Positions 32,269-40,631 of a stretch of 64,000 bases of DNA are shown here, one piece after another. How positions within the stretch are numbered: the first letter of the stretch is position 1; each line of letters begins with the position of its first letter. The notes beneath the pieces were generated by a model. It was not told where the DNA came from. It saw nothing but the letters and a program-made list of their open reading frames with translations, and did not search any database. The position numbers and the translations under genes were made by a program. The stretch is from JASJAR01 sp039198225 (GTDB lineage: Bacteria > Pseudomonadota > Alphaproteobacteria > Rhodobacterales > Rhodobacteraceae): assembly GCA_039198225.1 (NCBI GenBank), contig JBCCTQ010000002.1, forward strand, positions 124,001-188,000. The letters run 5' to 3'.

Positions 32269-32829
32269 TCAGGCCGCGTTCGGCCGAAGGATCTCGCCTT
32301 CGGTCACGATAAGGTCGAGGGGCTGGTCGGTGGGCTCATTGGGGATCCGGGCGATCTTTTGGGCGCTGTAGGCGAAACCGATCGCGGTGATTGGACCCTC
32401 GGCCCGAAGAATGTCGAGGGTTCTATCGTAATGGCCGGCCCCGTAGCCGAGGCGATGCCCCCGCCGGTCGAACGCGAGGAGCGGGACAACAAGGGTCAGA
32501 GGGCGACTGTCGGGGCCCGCGGCAGGGAATTCGGTGCCAAAATCGTCGCGGGCCAGGGGGGTGCCCTCCTCCCAGGCGCGGAATGTCAGGGGCCCTGTCC
32601 CATGGGTCACGGGCAGGCACACCGGACCCCTGCGCGCCGCCCTTTCCATGGACGGGCGCGGATCAGCCTCGGTGCGGATCGGCCAGTAAAACGCCACCGG
32701 ATGGGGAAGGCCTGAGAGGACCCGGTCAAGCTCGGCGAGGGCCGGGCCAAGGTCGACCGACCGGTGCGCTTCGGCGCGGCGCGCACGCGCCTCAGCCCGG
32801 AGGCGGGATTTTTCGGGAACGTCGTCCAT
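32269..32829 (-). CDS. 5-formyltetrahydrofolate cyclo-ligase
   Basis: A 186-residue enzyme turning 5-formyl-THF into methenyl-THF with ATP. The ATP/substrate loop is LAFDRRGHRLGYGAGHYDRT, near residue 130. An Arg-rich N-terminal helix (EKSRLRAEARARR) is normal for the family. I chose ATG 32829, four bases after mgtE; the longer frame from 32886 would overlap mgtE's end. The mgtE coupling is probably incidental. It is the last gene of that operon. Confidence 0.88.
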   Translation of the reverse strand: MDDVPEKSRLRAEARARRAEAHRSVDLGPALAELDRVLSGLPHPVAFYWPIRTEADPRPSMERAARRGPVCLPVTHGTGPLTFRAWEEGTPLARDDFGTEFPAAGPDSRPLTLVVPLLAFDRRGHRLGYGAGHYDRTLDILRAEGPITAIGFAYSAQKIARIPNEPTDQPLDLIVTEGEILRPNAA

Positions 32830-32833
32830 CGCC

Positions 32834-34219
32834 TCAGAGAAGGAGCATTTGGGCGAGACCCAGGAAAGCAAAAAAGCCAACGACATCGGTGACGGTGGTC
32901 ACGAACGCGCCCGAGGCGAGGGCCGGATCGATCCCGGCCCGGTCGAGGGTCAGGGGGACAAGGATGCCCGCGAACCCTGCCACAACGAGGTTGATCACCA
33001 TGGCCGCGGCAAGGACGACGCCGAGCATGGGCGTACCGAACCAAATGATGCCGACAATGGCCATGAGGATGGCAAACGCGATCCCATTGAGAAGCCCCGC
33101 CCCCACTTCGCGACCGATCACGCGGAGCGCGTTGGCCGGGGTGAGGTCTTTCGTGGCCAGCGAACGGACCGCGACGGTGAGCGTCTGGGTTCCGGCATTG
33201 CCGCCCATGGAGGCCACAATGGGCATGAGAACCGCGAGGGCGACAATCGCGGCGATGGTCGCTTCGAACTGGGCGATCACAAGGCTCGCCAGGATCGCAG
33301 TCACAAGATTGACGAAGAGCCAGGGAAAACGACGCCCGGCAATGGCGACAGGCGTATCGCTCAGTTTCTCCTCGCCCACGCCGGCTAGGCGGAGAATGTC
33401 TTCTTCGTGCTCTTCGTCGAGAACGACCATGGCGTCGTCGATTGTGATCACCCCGATGAGCCGGCCGTCTTCGTCGACCACTGGGGCCGAAATCAGGTGA
33501 TACTGGTTGAACGCATAGGCCACTTCGCCTTCGTCTTGGGTGGCCGGGATTGTCCGAAACGACGGCTCGGTGATGCTGCTCAGAGCCACCTCACGGCGGG
33601 ACGACATGAGCTTTCCCAAGGTCACGTAGCCCACGGGCCGGTGTTTGGGATCAACCAAGATTAGATGATAAAACTGCTCGGGAAGGTCTTCCTGGGCCCG
33701 CAAGTAGTCGATGGCTTGGCCCACATTCCAGTGCGCCGGTGCGGCCACCACTTCGGTCTGCATCAGCCGGCCGGCGGAAAATTCCGGAAAGCTGAGTGCA
33801 GCTTCGACAGCGGCTCGGTCAGGCCGATCGAGGGCGTCGAGGATGGCTTCCTGCTGGCTCGCGTCGAGGTCTTCGACGAGGTCGACCACGTCATCGGATT
33901 CGAGATCGCGCACGGCGTCGGCAAGAACCTCGGCGGGCAGGCTCTCGATCACCTCTTCGCGGATCCCTTCGTCGATTTCCGAGAGGGTCTCACCGTCGAT
34001 GAGATCGCCCGCGAGACCGAGAACCTCTCGCCGTTGGGCGGGTTTCAGCTGTTCGAGAAGATCGGCGATGTCGGCCGGGTGAAGGGGTTCGAAAAGGTCG
34101 TGGATCCGGTCGCGGTCGCCTGCGGCCACGGCGTCTCGGACCGCGGGTACAAGGTCGGCGTCGAGGGCGTAATCGGCCTCGGTGATCTCCTCTTCGCCCG
34201 TCTTCGGATGCTCTGCCAT
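32834..34219 (-). CDS. mgtE: magnesium transporter MgtE
   Basis: A 461-residue Mg2+ channel. It has an N domain of short acidic helical repeats (about 25-135: LHPADIADLLEQLKPAQRRE), two CBS domains (about 140-265: VDEDGRLIGVITIDDAMVVL) and about five C-terminal membrane helices with LMPIVASMGGNAGTQTLTV lining the pore. The N and CBS domains close the pore when cytoplasmic Mg2+ is high. Length and domain order are standard. Confidence 0.93.
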   Translation of the reverse strand: MAEHPKTGEEEITEADYALDADLVPAVRDAVAAGDRDRIHDLFEPLHPADIADLLEQLKPAQRREVLGLAGDLIDGETLSEIDEGIREEVIESLPAEVLADAVRDLESDDVVDLVEDLDASQQEAILDALDRPDRAAVEAALSFPEFSAGRLMQTEVVAAPAHWNVGQAIDYLRAQEDLPEQFYHLILVDPKHRPVGYVTLGKLMSSRREVALSSITEPSFRTIPATQDEGEVAYAFNQYHLISAPVVDEDGRLIGVITIDDAMVVLDEEHEEDILRLAGVGEEKLSDTPVAIAGRRFPWLFVNLVTAILASLVIAQFEATIAAIVALAVLMPIVASMGGNAGTQTLTVAVRSLATKDLTPANALRVIGREVGAGLLNGIAFAILMAIVGIIWFGTPMLGVVLAAAMVINLVVAGFAGILVPLTLDRAGIDPALASGAFVTTVTDVVGFFAFLGLAQMLLL

Positions 34220-34297
34220 GCCCGCCTCCGCCGTTTGGCGCGACCATAGGCCATCGCCCGGCGGGGCAGAAGACGGGACGGGCGGCGGAGGACGGAA

Positions 34298-34322
34298 TTT
34301 GCGTATTTTTGAAGAGATGAAA
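34298..34322 (+). repeat. single copy of the 23-base dispersed repeat
   Basis: TTTGCGTATTTTTGAAGAG followed by ATGAAA matches the arms of the inverted pair at 30470-30537 with few mismatches. It lies in the gap between divergent mgtE and guanine deaminase genes, close to where promoters would be expected. Confidence 0.6.
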
Positions 34323-34386
34323 GTGGGGTTTCGAGGTATCGGCGGGCGGTTTCGCGCCGGCGCTGAAGCACGTATAGAGGTCCCCC

Positions 34387-35703
34387 GTGGACACGCTCAT
34401 TTTCGGCCAGACCCTCGAGGCGCGCGGCAATCCGTTCCAGGACGGAGCGGGCGCCATGTATCACCGTTCGGCGGGGGCGGTTTTGGTGCGGGACGGGCGG
34501 ATCGCGGCGGTCGGCGAGGCGGCCGATCTCCGCGCCGCCTATCCGGATGCAGAGGGTGTCGACCATGGCGCGGGGCTGATCCTACCGGGCTTTGTCGACG
34601 CCCATGTCCATTACCCGCAAACGGCGATCATCGCCTCCTGGGGCAAGCGCCTGATCGATTGGCTCAATACCTACACGTTCCCGGAAGAAATGCGGTTTGG
34701 CGACCCGGACGTGGCGCGAAGAACGGCAGATCAGTATCTCGACCTCGCACTCGCCCATGGCACGACGAGCGTTGCGAGTTTCTGCACGATCCATCCTGAA
34801 AGCGTCGATGCCATTTTTGGGGCGGCTGAGGCGCGTAACATGGCCGTTGTGGCCGGGAAAACCGCCATGGACCGGAACGCGCCTGAGGGGCTCTTGGACA
34901 GCCCCGAGCGCGCCTATTCCGAAAGCAAGGCCCTTATCGCGCGCTGGCACGGGGTCGGACGGGCGCGCTACGCCATCACGCCCCGGTTCTCGCCCACGTC
35001 GACGCCCGAGCAATTGGCCGCCCTCGGCACGCTTTGGGCGGAACATCCTGAATGCTTGATGCAGACCCATCTTTCCGAACAGACCGACGAATTGGCTTGG
35101 GTCGAACGGCTGTACCCGGATGCCCGCGATTACCTCGACACTTACGAAAAGGCGGGGCTCCTCGGGCCCGGTGCCATCTTTGGCCATGCCATCCATTTGA
35201 CCGACCGGGAGCGCGACCGGTTGGCCGAAACTGGCGCCGCGCTGGTCCATTGCCCGACCTCGAACTTCTTTATCGGATCGGGGCTTTTCGATCTATCCCT
35301 CGCCCAGACCCACAAAGTGGGGCTCGCCACCGATATCGGCGGCGGCTCGTCGTTTTCCATGCTCCGAACCATGGCAGCGGCCTATGAAATCGGCCAGCTT
35401 CGTGGCCGCCCGGCCCATCCGGCCGAGCTTTTGTGGCTTGCCACGGCGGGCTCGGCCAGGGCCTTGGGGATGGACAGTGAGATCGGACGGTTGGAGGCCG
35501 GTCATATCGCCGATCTCGTCGTACTCGATCTGGCATCTACGCCGGCCATCGCCCAACGGGCCGCCCGGGCCGAGACCCTTTGGGAGTCGGTTTTTCCCAC
35601 GATGATGATGGGTGACGACCGGGCGGTGGCGGCGGTCTATGTGGCCGGAAAAAGGGTCACGGGCCCAGGACGGGGGGTGAGCCGCCTGCCCTTTCCAACT
35701 TGA
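34387..35703 (+). CDS. guaD: guanine deaminase
   Basis: A 438-residue amidohydrolase converting guanine to xanthine and ammonia. Zinc-binding and catalytic features are GFVDAHVHYPQTAI (HxH), QTHLSEQTDELAWV (His), GHAIHLTDRER (His) and ATDIGGGSSFSM (Asp). The PQ after HVH and the SEQ stretch point to guanine deaminase rather than cytosine or other deaminases. It starts with GTG 34387 behind AGAGGT. It is probably transcribed alone. Confidence 0.92.
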   Translation: MDTLIFGQTLEARGNPFQDGAGAMYHRSAGAVLVRDGRIAAVGEAADLRAAYPDAEGVDHGAGLILPGFVDAHVHYPQTAIIASWGKRLIDWLNTYTFPEEMRFGDPDVARRTADQYLDLALAHGTTSVASFCTIHPESVDAIFGAAEARNMAVVAGKTAMDRNAPEGLLDSPERAYSESKALIARWHGVGRARYAITPRFSPTSTPEQLAALGTLWAEHPECLMQTHLSEQTDELAWVERLYPDARDYLDTYEKAGLLGPGAIFGHAIHLTDRERDRLAETGAALVHCPTSNFFIGSGLFDLSLAQTHKVGLATDIGGGSSFSMLRTMAAAYEIGQLRGRPAHPAELLWLATAGSARALGMDSEIGRLEAGHIADLVVLDLASTPAIAQRAARAETLWESVFPTMMMGDDRAVAAVYVAGKRVTGPGRGVSRLPFPT

Positions 35704-35714
35704 CCGATCCGAGG

Positions 35715-36164
35715 CTAGCGATCGAGGAGCTTGTCGATCCGCGCCTTTTCTTCTTCGGTGAGCGGCGCTGTGGCCCCGCGCCCGGAGCGCCGGAGGAATA
35801 TGATCGCGATCCCGAGAGCCAGAATGAAGAGGACCGGCGCCGTCCCCCAGAGCGCGAGATTGGCCCCTTCAGCCCTCGGTTTCATCAACACGACTTCGCC
35901 GTAGCGTTCGACGAAAAAGTCGAAGACATCGTCGTCGGTTGCCCCGTCCGAGATCAATTGACGGACCAGGAGCCGCGCATCCCGCGCCCAATCAGCATTG
36001 GACGAGGCGAGGCTTTCGGATTGGCACTGAACGCAGCGAAGGGCGTTTTCGAGGGCTTGGGCCCGGGCTTCGAGGGACGGGTCGGGCAGCATATCGGCCG
36101 GATCGATGGCCACCGCCGGGCTCGCGAAAATGAGCGCTAACGCCAAGGCGAGCGCGCGGATCAT
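35715..36164 (-). CDS. ccmH: cytochrome c biogenesis protein CcmH
   Basis: A 149-residue protein. A signal peptide (ALALALALIFASPAVA) is followed by the LRCVQCQS redox motif near residue 44, a helical bundle, and a C-terminal membrane helix (about 107-127). CcmH keeps apocytochrome c cysteines reduced for heme attachment by CcmF. The gene overlaps ccmF by four bases, as expected for the cytochrome maturation operon. Confidence 0.93.
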   Translation of the reverse strand: MIRALALALALIFASPAVAIDPADMLPDPSLEARAQALENALRCVQCQSESLASSNADWARDARLLVRQLISDGATDDDVFDFFVERYGEVVLMKPRAEGANLALWGTAPVLFILALGIAIIFLRRSGRGATAPLTEEEKARIDKLLDR

Positions 36165-38149
36165 TCCGCCGGCACCTCGCCTGCGGGCCCCGTCCGCGCC
36201 GAACGGTCACGGGCAGATCCTCCCACCCGCATCCGCCGGTCGGTGAGCGAGACCACACCCCCCAGTGCCATGATGATCGCCCCGGCCCAAATCCAATTGG
36301 CATAGGGTTTTATGAAGGTGCGGAGTGCCCATCCGCCGCCCTGTTGGGGGTCGCCGATGACAAGGTAAAGATCGCGGAACACGCCGTTTTGGATCGCGGC
36401 CTCGGTCGTGGGCATCGCTGCCACTGGGTAGACGCGCTTTTCGGGGAAAAGCCGGGTGAATTCGACCCCGTCCCGGGCAATGGCCACTTCGGCGCGGGTG
36501 GCGATGTAATTCGGTCCTTCGTGGCGGGCGACATCGATCAAGGTGATCTCGTAACCAGACACGTCGAAGGTTTCACCGGGCCGGGCCACCCGGATGTCTT
36601 CGACCGTCCAGGAGGTGAGCGCGGCGACGCCGATAAAGGTGATGCCAAGCCCGCCATGGGCCAAGGCCTTGCCCCAATCGGACCGGGGGAGTTTTGCCAA
36701 GCGTCTCAACCGGGACGAAATGCCCCGTTTGCCCGTCCGCGCCCAGAGCTCGGTTGCCGCACCGAACACCAGCCAGGCCCCGAGGGCGATGCCAAGGGGG
36801 GCCAGGGCCGACCGGCCCGATTGGACGGCATAGGCCAACAGACCCACCGCAGCCGCGAGCACCATTGCGCCCCAAAGTGGCGAGATCGACCGGCCGAGCT
36901 TGGCCCGTTTCCACGGCAGCACCGCGCCGAGGGGCAGGATCACGGCAAGGGCCAGAAAAAAGGGCGTGAATGCAATATTGAAGAAGGGCGGTCCCACCGA
37001 AAGGCGCTGGTCCCACGCGATCTCGGCGACAAGCGGCCAGATCGTGCCCACAAAAACCACGAAACAGGAGACCGCCAAAAGGACGTTATTGGCGACTAGG
37101 GCGCCTTCCCGGCTCACGGGCTGAAAGACGCCGCTGGCTTCCAATTCCCCCGCCCTGGCGGCAAAGAGCGTCAGCGCGCCTCCCATGAAGATGCCCGTGA
37201 TGGCCAAAAGATATACGCCGCGCTCGGGGTCATTGGCGAAAGCATGGACCGAAGTCAGTACACCGGAGCGGACGATAAATGCGCCGATCAGCGAGAACCC
37301 GAAGGCAAGGATCGCCAAGAGGATCGTCCAGCCTTTGAGGGCCTCGCGCTTTTCAACCACGATGGCCGAATGGAGGAGTGCCGCGGCGATGAGCCAGGGC
37401 ATGAACGAGGCGTTCTCGACCGGGTCCCAGAACCAGAACCCGCCCCAGCCGAGCTCGTAATAGGCCCACCAGGACCCGAGCGCGATCCCAACGGTGAGAT
37501 TGAGCCAAGCGAGAAGCGTCCATGGCCGGACCCAACGGCCCCAGGCGGCATCGACCCGACCTTCGATCAGGGCGGCGACCGCGAAGGAAAACGCCATCGA
37601 AAGGCCCACATAGCCGACGTAGAGAAAGGGCGGATGGAAGGCGAGGCCCGGGTCTTGGAGAAGCGGGTTCAGGTCCTGCCCGTTCATCGGCGGGATTTCG
37701 AGCCGGAGAAACGGGTTCGACGTGAAGATCAGAAACGCCAAAAAGGCCACGCCAATCGAGCCTTGCACCGCCAAGACCCGGGCCCGGAGCCGTTCGGGGA
37801 GGCCCGTCCCGAACCAAGCGCCGAGCGCGCCGAAGAGCGCAAGGATCAAGCACCAGAGAAGGAGCGAACCCTCGTGGTTCCCCCAGACCCCGGTGACTTT
37901 GTAAAGCATCGGCTTGTCGGTGTGTGAATTCAGCGTGACCAGGCGGAGCGAGAAATCCGAGGTGACGAAAGCGTAGGTGAGCACGGTGAAGGAAAAAGCG
38001 AGGAGGAGAAACTGCGCGGTCGCGGCCGGTTCGGCCACCGCCATCCACCCTCGCCAGCCGCGGGACGCGCCCACCATGGGCACCACCATCTGCGCGACGG
38101 CAACGGCGAAGGCGAGGATCAGAGCAAAATGGCCAAGCTCAACAATCAT
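36161..38149 (-). CDS. ccmF: heme lyase subunit CcmF
   Basis: A 662-residue polytopic protein attaching heme to apocytochrome c. It has about 15 hydrophobic segments and the tryptophan-rich WWD motif (YELGWGGFWFWDPVENASF, near residue 230) that presents heme at the periplasmic face. I chose ATG 38149 (MIVELGHFALILAFAVAVAQ); the frame open from 38185 adds 12 non-conserved residues. The ribosome site is weak. ccmH follows with overlap; ccmE and ccmABC are elsewhere. Confidence 0.95.
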   Translation of the reverse strand: MIVELGHFALILAFAVAVAQMVVPMVGASRGWRGWMAVAEPAATAQFLLLAFSFTVLTYAFVTSDFSLRLVTLNSHTDKPMLYKVTGVWGNHEGSLLLWCLILALFGALGAWFGTGLPERLRARVLAVQGSIGVAFLAFLIFTSNPFLRLEIPPMNGQDLNPLLQDPGLAFHPPFLYVGYVGLSMAFSFAVAALIEGRVDAAWGRWVRPWTLLAWLNLTVGIALGSWWAYYELGWGGFWFWDPVENASFMPWLIAAALLHSAIVVEKREALKGWTILLAILAFGFSLIGAFIVRSGVLTSVHAFANDPERGVYLLAITGIFMGGALTLFAARAGELEASGVFQPVSREGALVANNVLLAVSCFVVFVGTIWPLVAEIAWDQRLSVGPPFFNIAFTPFFLALAVILPLGAVLPWKRAKLGRSISPLWGAMVLAAAVGLLAYAVQSGRSALAPLGIALGAWLVFGAATELWARTGKRGISSRLRRLAKLPRSDWGKALAHGGLGITFIGVAALTSWTVEDIRVARPGETFDVSGYEITLIDVARHEGPNYIATRAEVAIARDGVEFTRLFPEKRVYPVAAMPTTEAAIQNGVFRDLYLVIGDPQQGGGWALRTFIKPYANWIWAGAIIMALGGVVSLTDRRMRVGGSARDRSARTGPAGEVPAE

Positions 38150-38274
38150 AAGCGAAATAATAGGGCCCGGAGCGGGCCCGGCCAAGACCCTGGGCCAGCC
38201 TGTCGCGGGACGGCTCGGTCGCCATCTCCGCCTGTCGTTTGGACGTCACCGGTCCGGGTAGGATTGACGCTGCC

Positions 38275-38544
38275 CTAGACCTCGATTTCGAGCGCCAGGG
38301 CATGAATTCGGCCGATAATGTCGTCGCCGATGGCCCGGTGCACCGCCCGGTGGCGCCCGATGCGGCTCTCCGACTGAAGGGCTGGCGCACGCATCCGCAC
38401 CCGGAAGTGGCTCTCGCCGCCCTCTTGATAGCCCGCATGGCCCCGATGCTGTTCGCTCTCGTCGACCACATCGAGCGTCTCCGGCGCGAAGGCCTCCTCA
38501 AGTTTTCGGCGAATTTCATCCGCCACACCGGGTCGATCGGACAC
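38275..38544 (-). CDS. BolA-family protein
   Basis: An 89-residue BolA-like protein starting at GTG 38544. The fold is indicated by IRRKLEEAFAPETLDVVDES, GESHFRVRMRAPALQSESRI and a final IIGRIHALALEIEV. A His in the HF motif can ligate an Fe-S cluster with a monothiol glutaredoxin. It is divergent from a J-domain gene with 73 bp between the starts. Roles in iron-sulfur handling or the stress response are typical; no glutaredoxin is nearby. Confidence 0.88.
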   Translation of the reverse strand: MSDRPGVADEIRRKLEEAFAPETLDVVDESEQHRGHAGYQEGGESHFRVRMRAPALQSESRIGRHRAVHRAIGDDIIGRIHALALEIEV

Positions 38545-38617
38545 TTTTGGGCACTCCCCTCTTCACACGCGGCGCCGAAGATCTAAACTCGTGCCTCCGA
38601 GTCGGAAAGGTACGGCG

Positions 38618-39250
38618 ATGTCGAAAGACGACCCCTTCGGATTTGATATTCGGGTCACTTCGGACAAGAAGAAGCGGCAGAAAGGCCGCCGGGGCATGTC
38701 GGGGGCATTCGAAACCTCAAATCGCAAATGCGATTTTCCGGGCTGCCAGGAAGGCGGCCAGTACCGGGCACCCCGCTCACCCGACACGCTCGACGAGTTT
38801 TACTGGTTCTGCAAAGACCATGTGCGCGAATACAATTTGAAGTGGAATTTCTTTCACGGGGCGACCGAGGAAGAGATGGCAGAACAGGTCGACAAGGACC
38901 GGGTTTGGGATCGACCGACAAAGCCGTTCAGCAAAACCGCCGAAGAAGCCCGGGCCTGGGCGCGCCTCGGCGTTGACGATCCGCACCAGATCCTCGGCGA
39001 AAATGCGACGCGGAACCCGGGAAAGTCCGTCACAGGCACCCGGCGCCTGCCGCCGAAGGAGCGCAAAGCCATTGAGATCCTCGAGGCGCGCGACCATTGG
39101 ACGAAGACGGAAATCCGAAAGCAATACAAAAGCCTCGTAAAGGATCTTCATCCTGACATGAACGGCGGCAACCGCGCCGATGAGGACCGCTTGCAAGAAG
39201 TTGTCTGGGCCTGGGATCAGATCAAAGACAGCCGGCACTTCCAGGGCTGA
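38618..39250 (+). CDS. DnaJ-like protein with C-terminal J domain
   Basis: A 210-residue protein with an N-terminal basic region (DKKKRQKGRRG) and a Cys/His-containing stretch (about 35-75: CDFPGCQEGGQYRAP, FCKDHVRE) that may bind metal. A J domain forms the C-terminus (about 150-210) with the HPD triad in VKDLHPDMNGG. The J domain would stimulate an Hsp70. The start at ATG 38618 follows GGAAAGG. The gene is known beside bolA in this order; cobS/cobT, which often follow in relatives, are absent here. Confidence 0.85.
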   Translation: MSKDDPFGFDIRVTSDKKKRQKGRRGMSGAFETSNRKCDFPGCQEGGQYRAPRSPDTLDEFYWFCKDHVREYNLKWNFFHGATEEEMAEQVDKDRVWDRPTKPFSKTAEEARAWARLGVDDPHQILGENATRNPGKSVTGTRRLPPKERKAIEILEARDHWTKTEIRKQYKSLVKDLHPDMNGGNRADEDRLQEVVWAWDQIKDSRHFQG

Positions 39251-39420
39251 GCGTCTTGCCATCGTGGCCGGCTCTGGTGAGCCGACATTGAGCGAACTGG
39301 ACGCGGCACTTGACCCGCCAGACCTTCCTCAAGACCTATTCGCCTAGGCTAAATCCATCGAAGAAACCAGGCAGACACGGGCCGCGTTTGCGGTTACGAA
39401 GACTCGTGATGCGGCCTTGT

Positions 39421-40134
39421 TTAGGCCGTGGCGGCGACGGGACTTTCCGACATGTCCGGCTCAGGATCACGGAGCACATAGCCCCGACCCCAAACGGTCT
39501 CGATATAATTGTCGCCGCCGGTTGCTGTTGATAACTTTTTTCTCAACTTACAGATGAAAACGTCGATAATCTTCAGTTCCGGCTCATCCATCCCCCCGTA
39601 GAGGTGGTTGAGGAACATTTCCTTGGTCAACGTGGTGCCTTTCCGCAAGGAAAGAAGCTCGAGCATTTGGTATTCTTTGCCTGTGAGATGGACCGCGCGA
39701 CCGTTGGCCTCGACTGTTTTTGCGTCGAGGTTGACGGCGACCTTCCCGGTTTTGATGACCGATTGGGCATGGCCCTTGGACCGGCGGATGATCGCGTGGA
39801 TGCGGGCGACGAGTTCTTCGCGGTGGAAGGGTTTTGTTAGATAATCGTCGGCCCCGAACCCGAAGCCCTTGATTTTGTTCTCTGTATCATCGGCGCCGGA
39901 CAAAATGAGGATCGGTGTGTCGATCCGCGCCAATCGGAGTTGGCGCAAGACATCATGGCCGTTCATGTCAGGGAGGTTCAGATCGAGAAGGATGATGTCG
40001 TAGTCGTAGAGCTTGGCCAGATCGATTCCCTCTTCGCCAAGATCCGTCGCATAGACGTTCAAATTGGCGTGGGTCAGCATCAGCTCGATACTGCGGGAAG
40101 TCGTTGGATCATCTTCTACAAGTAGGACGCGCAT
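39421..40134 (-). CDS. ctrA: cell cycle response regulator CtrA
   Basis: A 237-residue OmpR-type regulator. The receiver domain has the acidic pocket LLVEDD, the phosphorylated Asp in DIILLDLNLPDMNGHDV (Asp51) and Lys in DYLTKPFHREELV. The winged helix at the C-terminus (GKEYQMLELLSLRKGTTLTK, then KIIDVFICKLRKKL) is characteristic of CtrA. It controls motility, gene transfer agent and cell-cycle genes in Rhodobacterales. A near-consensus CtrA box upstream suggests autoregulation, and the inhibitor gene sciP is just upstream in the same direction. Confidence 0.97.
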   Translation of the reverse strand: MRVLLVEDDPTTSRSIELMLTHANLNVYATDLGEEGIDLAKLYDYDIILLDLNLPDMNGHDVLRQLRLARIDTPILILSGADDTENKIKGFGFGADDYLTKPFHREELVARIHAIIRRSKGHAQSVIKTGKVAVNLDAKTVEANGRAVHLTGKEYQMLELLSLRKGTTLTKEMFLNHLYGGMDEPELKIIDVFICKLRKKLSTATGGDNYIETVWGRGYVLRDPEPDMSESPVAATA

Positions 40135-40185
40135 CGCCGTTCTCCGCAGGTTGCCAGTTCCGACACAATCATTGGCGGAATTTGG

Positions 40186-40200
40186 TTAACTGCCGGTTAC
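40186..40200. promoter_or_regulatory. CtrA box upstream of ctrA
   Basis: TTAA-CTGCCGG-TTAC matches the TTAA-N7-TTAA CtrA site with one change, 52 bp upstream of the ctrA start. Autoregulation by CtrA is established in relatives; applying it here is inference from this motif and position. Confidence 0.55.
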
Positions 40201-40225
40201 CTCTGGATGAGAATATATAAACAAC

Positions 40226-40504
40226 CTAAGGTTGTCTATAGCGCTGTAAAGCCGTCGCTTTGAGGGCGGACTCGCCGTGGCGCGAGACCGCAGCCGTCCA
40301 CGAATCAAGCTCTTCACCGGAGAGCGAGTAGATGTCCAAGGCCGCATCACGGGTCAAAAGCCCACCTTCAACGGCGCGCACGACCGCTGCTTTCCGGCTC
40401 GCGACCCATCGCCGGGTCTTGGGATCTGGTAGGTCAGCCCGCGTCATCACCGTACCGTCTGGCAAGGTGACCGCGCGCGGACCGTCTACTTTCTTCAAAT
40501 ACAT
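40226..40504 (-). CDS. sciP: CtrA inhibitor SciP (DUF1153)
   Basis: A 92-residue DUF1153 protein. The region PDGTVMTRADLPDPKTRRWV, then ASRKAAVVRAVEGGLLTRDA and a late SRHGESALKATALQRYR matches SciP of Caulobacter, a helix-turn-helix protein that blocks CtrA activity at its promoters. It lies upstream of ctrA in the same direction, 91 bp apart. The pair suggests CtrA activity is tuned locally. A 6-base palindrome (ACAACC-TAA-GGTTGT, 40221-40235) overlaps its stop. Confidence 0.92.
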   Translation of the reverse strand: MYLKKVDGPRAVTLPDGTVMTRADLPDPKTRRWVASRKAAVVRAVEGGLLTRDAALDIYSLSGEELDSWTAAVSRHGESALKATALQRYRQP

Positions 40505-40571
40505 TCCAACACCCTGAGCAAGTGCAGGCCTACCATGGCGCGTTTCATTTAAAGACCCGTGAAGCCCATTC

Positions 40572-40599
40572 TTGCGAGTAGTTCGGATTTTCCTATATT
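40572..40599 (+). promoter_or_regulatory. possible mnmA promoter
   Basis: TTGCGA (40572-40577) and TATATT (40594-40599) are 16 bases apart and lie 33 bp upstream of mnmA. The -35 match is moderate, so this is a tentative call. Confidence 0.35.
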
Positions 40600-40631
40600 C
40601 CCGGCATTCCCTCCTGGCTTAGCGCGGATCA

